Source: S5-327 sp965116015 (GTDB lineage Bacteria > Chloroflexota > Dehalococcoidia > Lucifugimonadales > Australimonadaceae). From it: DNA of 64,000 bases. Within the stretch, counting starts at the first letter, position 1. The number at the start of each line of letters is the position of its first letter. Location: NCBI GenBank assembly GCA_965116015.1, contig OZ220477.1:1550001-1614000 (forward strand), read 5' to 3'. A program made the translations under genes and the position numbers. The notes under the pieces were generated by a model. The model searched no databases. It saw only the letters and a list, made by a program, of their open reading frames with translations, and was not told the DNA's origin. Positions 61,816 through 64,000 of this stretch are shown here, piece by piece.

Positions 61816-62751
61816 CTACGCTCTGAGCAAGGGGAGGGTTTCGCTGGCGAGGCGGCGCGCTTGCAATTCCATGTCGTAGACGGGGTTGAGGACGATGAGG
61901 CTAACTCCGGTTTCGGCGACTGCGGCGAGGCCTTCAGCGCATTGCTGAGGGGTTCCGTAGACGGCGACGCGCTCTGCGCGCTGGCCGCTGCCGGAGTGGA
62001 GCGCGAACCATGGCTGTAGTCGCCGCAACGCTGTCTGTTTGTCGTCTTCGACGGCGATGAAGACGCGCTTGGATGCGATGAACGATGCGGGGTCGCGTCT
62101 GTGGGCGTCGAGGCGGCGCCGCAGGGTTTCGAGTTCGTCGCGCAGTTGAGCGGTTGATGTTGCGCCGGCGCCCATCCAGCCGTCGCCGAGGCGAGCAGCG
62201 CGGTCGAGGGCGGCGGGAGCGTGGCCTCCGAACCAGAGCGGGATGGGTTGCTGAGCGGGCTTGGGGCTGATGAATGCGTGGCGGATCTGCCAGAAGCGGC
62301 CATCGAAGGAGACGCGCTCGCCTGTCCAGAGGCGGCGCATCAGTTGGACGCCTTCTTCGAAGCGGGCGGCTTTGCCGACGGGAGGGGCGCCGAACGCGGC
62401 GGAGTATGGGGCGCCTGCGGCGTTGCCCATGCCGACTCCGACGATGAGGCGACCGTGGGAGAGGCGGTCGAGCGTGGCGAGGCTTTTGGCGAGGTTGATG
62501 GGGTTGCGGACGACGCTGATGAGGACGGAGCTGCCCAAGCGGACGCGGCTGGTGAGCGCAGCTGCGTAGGAGAGCAGGGGGATGGGGGCGAGGTCGTTGT
62601 AAGCGTTTATGGCCTGCTCAACGACCCAGCAGCTGTCGTAGCCGAGCTCTTCGGCGGCGGCGAGGAAGGGCGGCAAGACGGAGATGTCGATCTCGCCGGG
62701 GAAGCGTTGCGGTATGGCGACGCCGAATCGGAGGTGTGGGTTGAATGGCAT
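61816..62751 (-). CDS. LLM-class flavin-dependent oxidoreductase
   Basis: A 311-residue luciferase-like flavin enzyme of the shorter type. Visible family features are FGVAIPQRFPGEIDISVLPP, LGYDSCWVVEQAINAYNDL and TLDRLSHGRLIVGVGMGNA, followed by PLWFGGHAPAALDRAARLGD near the middle. It is not a close relative of the two at 1.5-3.8 kb. The hydrolase gene upstream may belong to the same catabolic unit. Confidence 0.88.
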   Translation of the reverse strand: MPFNPHLRFGVAIPQRFPGEIDISVLPPFLAAAEELGYDSCWVVEQAINAYNDLAPIPLLSYAAALTSRVRLGSSVLISVVRNPINLAKSLATLDRLSHGRLIVGVGMGNAAGAPYSAAFGAPPVGKAARFEEGVQLMRRLWTGERVSFDGRFWQIRHAFISPKPAQQPIPLWFGGHAPAALDRAARLGDGWMGAGATSTAQLRDELETLRRRLDAHRRDPASFIASKRVFIAVEDDKQTALRRLQPWFALHSGSGQRAERVAVYGTPQQCAEGLAAVAETGVSLIVLNPVYDMELQARRLASETLPLLRA

Positions 62752-62755
62752 AGGG

Positions 62756-64000
62756 TTACGTCTCGCGCGGCGAATCGCGCGAGGGCAGTTCTCCGGCCAA
62801 CGCCGCGTCGTAGCGGGAGATACAGCCGGCGACGACTGCGGGGACGTCTTCGGCGAGGAGGCAGCGCTCGCTGACGAGCTGCTGCGCCGTCGCGCGGATT
62901 TGGTCTGCGTAGGCGTTGCGGTCGGGGTAGCGCCGGCGCACTTCGGCGGGGCTGAAGAACAGCGAGAATCCGACCATAGGGATAATCTGTTCGGGGGCGC
63001 CGGATGACGGATGCCGAGGGTTCCATCCGGAGTGGGTTCCGATCGGCGCGGCGAGGTCGGGGAGGCGGACGCCGGCGATCTCGTTGCCGTCGGCGTCGAG
63101 CGCGGAGACGTAGCAGGGGTAGGCGCGGCCCTCGATGACGGGGTAAGCGGCGACGCCCTGACTTGCGCGCGGGCCCAAGTTGGTTTCTCGGAGCGTCCAT
63201 AGCCGTTCCGGGTCTGGTTTTGCGTCGTCGGGGACGGCTTGGATGGTTGCGAGGGCGTCGGCGCGGGCGACCGCCGTGCGGTCGTCGAGCCGGGGGCAGC
63301 GAGAGGGCGGGGGCTGGGCGACGCCTCGCGTCCACGCGCTCAGGTTCGCGAGGGCCGCGCGCAGGAGGGGGCGGTAGTCGAGCGCATTCGCGGGGAACCG
63401 GCGCTCCGTGCCGTCGACGTTGGGGTCGCCAGGAGCGGGGAGGGAGTTGGTCATCGTGTGCTGAGAGCTGGCGAAGAGGTATGTGCGCGATTCTGGGGGA
63501 CTGTCGAGGTCTCGCTGGCCTTCCGGGTCGGTATGGGCAAGGGAGCCGTCGCCTCGCCAGTATTCGGCTGAGGTGTTGGTGTAGATGATGCGCGGGACGG
63601 CGTTTGCGGCGCGGAGGCGCGACAGCAGGCCGTCGCGTTGTTGCGTGTAGGGATCGACGAGTTCGTCATCGGCGAAGGGGAAGAGGCAGCCGAATCCTGG
63701 AGTCGATTGTGCGGAGGGCTGACCGAAGCGTTGGTTGAATTCGCCTCTGCGCGCGCCGGCGACGTGCGCAAGCATCCCGTCGTACACTTGGCGTCCCTGT
63801 TCGTCGATGTTCAGGCCCAGGTAAAGCAGGTGTCGGAGCAGTCTTCCGGTCTGCGATACGCCGTAGGCGTGCGCGTAGTCGAAGCCTGCGGGGGCGATCT
63901 CGGGGGCGTCGTACTTCAGCCAGGCTGCAGCATCGCGGATGGCGAGGAGTCCGAGGCCCGCCACCGGGGCATAGTCGGTGGTGTAGACGACGTGGTAGAT
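62756..64000 (-). CDS. Alpha/beta hydrolase domain-containing protein, N-terminus beyond window
   Basis: The frame stays open through the window end (upstream codons read IYHVVYTTDYAPVAGLG), so the true start lies beyond 64000. At least 415 codons are present. It resembles the alpha/beta hydrolase domain protein group (Abhydrolase_10-like). The probable nucleophile is in AYGVSQTGRLLRHL (GxSxxG-like). Conserved downstream blocks include PRIIYTNTSAEYWRGDGS and ESRTYLFASSQHTM. It probably acts on an ester or lactone; substrate unknown. Downstream is an LLM oxidoreductase gene four bases away. Confidence 0.75.
   Translation of the reverse strand: MYHVVYTTDYAPVAGLGLLAIRDAAAWLKYDAPEIAPAGFDYAHAYGVSQTGRLLRHLLYLGLNIDEQGRQVYDGMLAHVAGARRGEFNQRFGQPSAQSTPGFGCLFPFADDELVDPYTQQRDGLLSRLRAANAVPRIIYTNTSAEYWRGDGSLAHTDPEGQRDLDSPPESRTYLFASSQHTMTNSLPAPGDPNVDGTERRFPANALDYRPLLRAALANLSAWTRGVAQPPPSRCPRLDDRTAVARADALATIQAVPDDAKPDPERLWTLRETNLGPRASQGVAAYPVIEGRAYPCYVSALDADGNEIAGVRLPDLAAPIGTHSGWNPRHPSSGAPEQIIPMVGFSLFFSPAEVRRRYPDRNAYADQIRATAQQLVSERCLLAEDVPAVVAGCISRYDAALAGELPSRDSPRET

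Overview
The window is a high-GC bacterial chromosome segment, gene-dense and dominated by housekeeping genes. The gene content (several LLM-class flavin oxidoreductases, a Rieske oxygenase, class II aldolases, amidases paired with GatC-like subunits, a split-subunit glycine cleavage P protein, TctA/TctB transport) suggests a Chloroflexota bacterium, perhaps a Dehalococcoidia/SAR202-type lineage. That placement is inference, because no rRNA or phylogenetic marker was compared. The + strand is visibly richer in G than C through core genes on BOTH strands: + strand genes favour GGG/GCG/CGG codons and - strand genes favour C-ending codons. The + strand therefore looks like the leading strand.

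Layout. 0-3.8 kb: end of an MDMPI-fold gene, an orphan beta-class DNA methyltransferase, and two tandem LLM oxidoreductases (the first probably frameshifted). 3.9-8.3 kb: complete glycine cleavage operon gcvT-gcvH-gcvPA-gcvPB. 8.4-9.9 kb: a peroxiredoxin whose peroxidatic cysteine codon is an in-frame UGA followed by a SECIS-like hairpin (a strong selenoprotein candidate), then trmI. 10-12.3 kb: repeat array, solitary nuoA, tRNA-Ser(GCU), miaB. 12.4-16 kb: accessory block (repeat-containing membrane protein, large SNF2-type helicase). 16-19.7 kb: nadC, HAD phosphatase, GatC-like protein plus amidase. 19.7-20.7 kb: broken DUF262/HEPN remnant. 20.8-24.3 kb: two class II aldolases, a repeat array, MFS transporter. 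24.5-26.3 kb: dual-OB protein and two DUF488 proteins. 26.7-29.2 kb: MoaD-MoaE fusion, small HNH protein, rarA. 29.2-31.5 kb: an autonomous small RNA/peptide gene, then an ATPase-DUF4276 pair bounded by a perfect 14-bp direct repeat. 31.5-40 kb: amidohydrolase, threonine aldolase, lspA, rluD, a TctA-TctB fusion, cyclase, Rieske oxygenase. 40-49.6 kb: giant RecB-like nuclease/helicase, AIM24-type protein, gltX, tRNA-Gln(CUG), lysA-holB, MBL hydrolase. 49.9-56.9 kb: second GatC-like/amidase pair, two SDRs, dtd, FmdB-type zinc ribbon, rpsU, nadE, SEC-C protein. 57-60 kb: three-gene islet of ATPase, PIN protein and PD-(D/E)XK protein. 60-64 kb: thiolase, repeat array, a third LLM oxidoreductase, and an alpha/beta hydrolase cut by the window end.

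Core genes form short operons for one-carbon metabolism, NAD synthesis, translation (trmI, miaB, gltX, rpsU, rluD, dtd), replication/repair (holB, rarA) and catabolism of unidentified organic compounds. Between them sit small islets with balanced G/C use and nuclease/ATPase content, which look like acquired defence or conflict modules. The strongest unusual signals are the UGA peroxiredoxin with its hairpin, the direct-repeat-bounded ATPase-DUF4276 islet, the ATPase-PIN-nuclease islet, the small RNA with a 23-residue reading frame, and several families of 45-61 bp intergenic tandem repeats.
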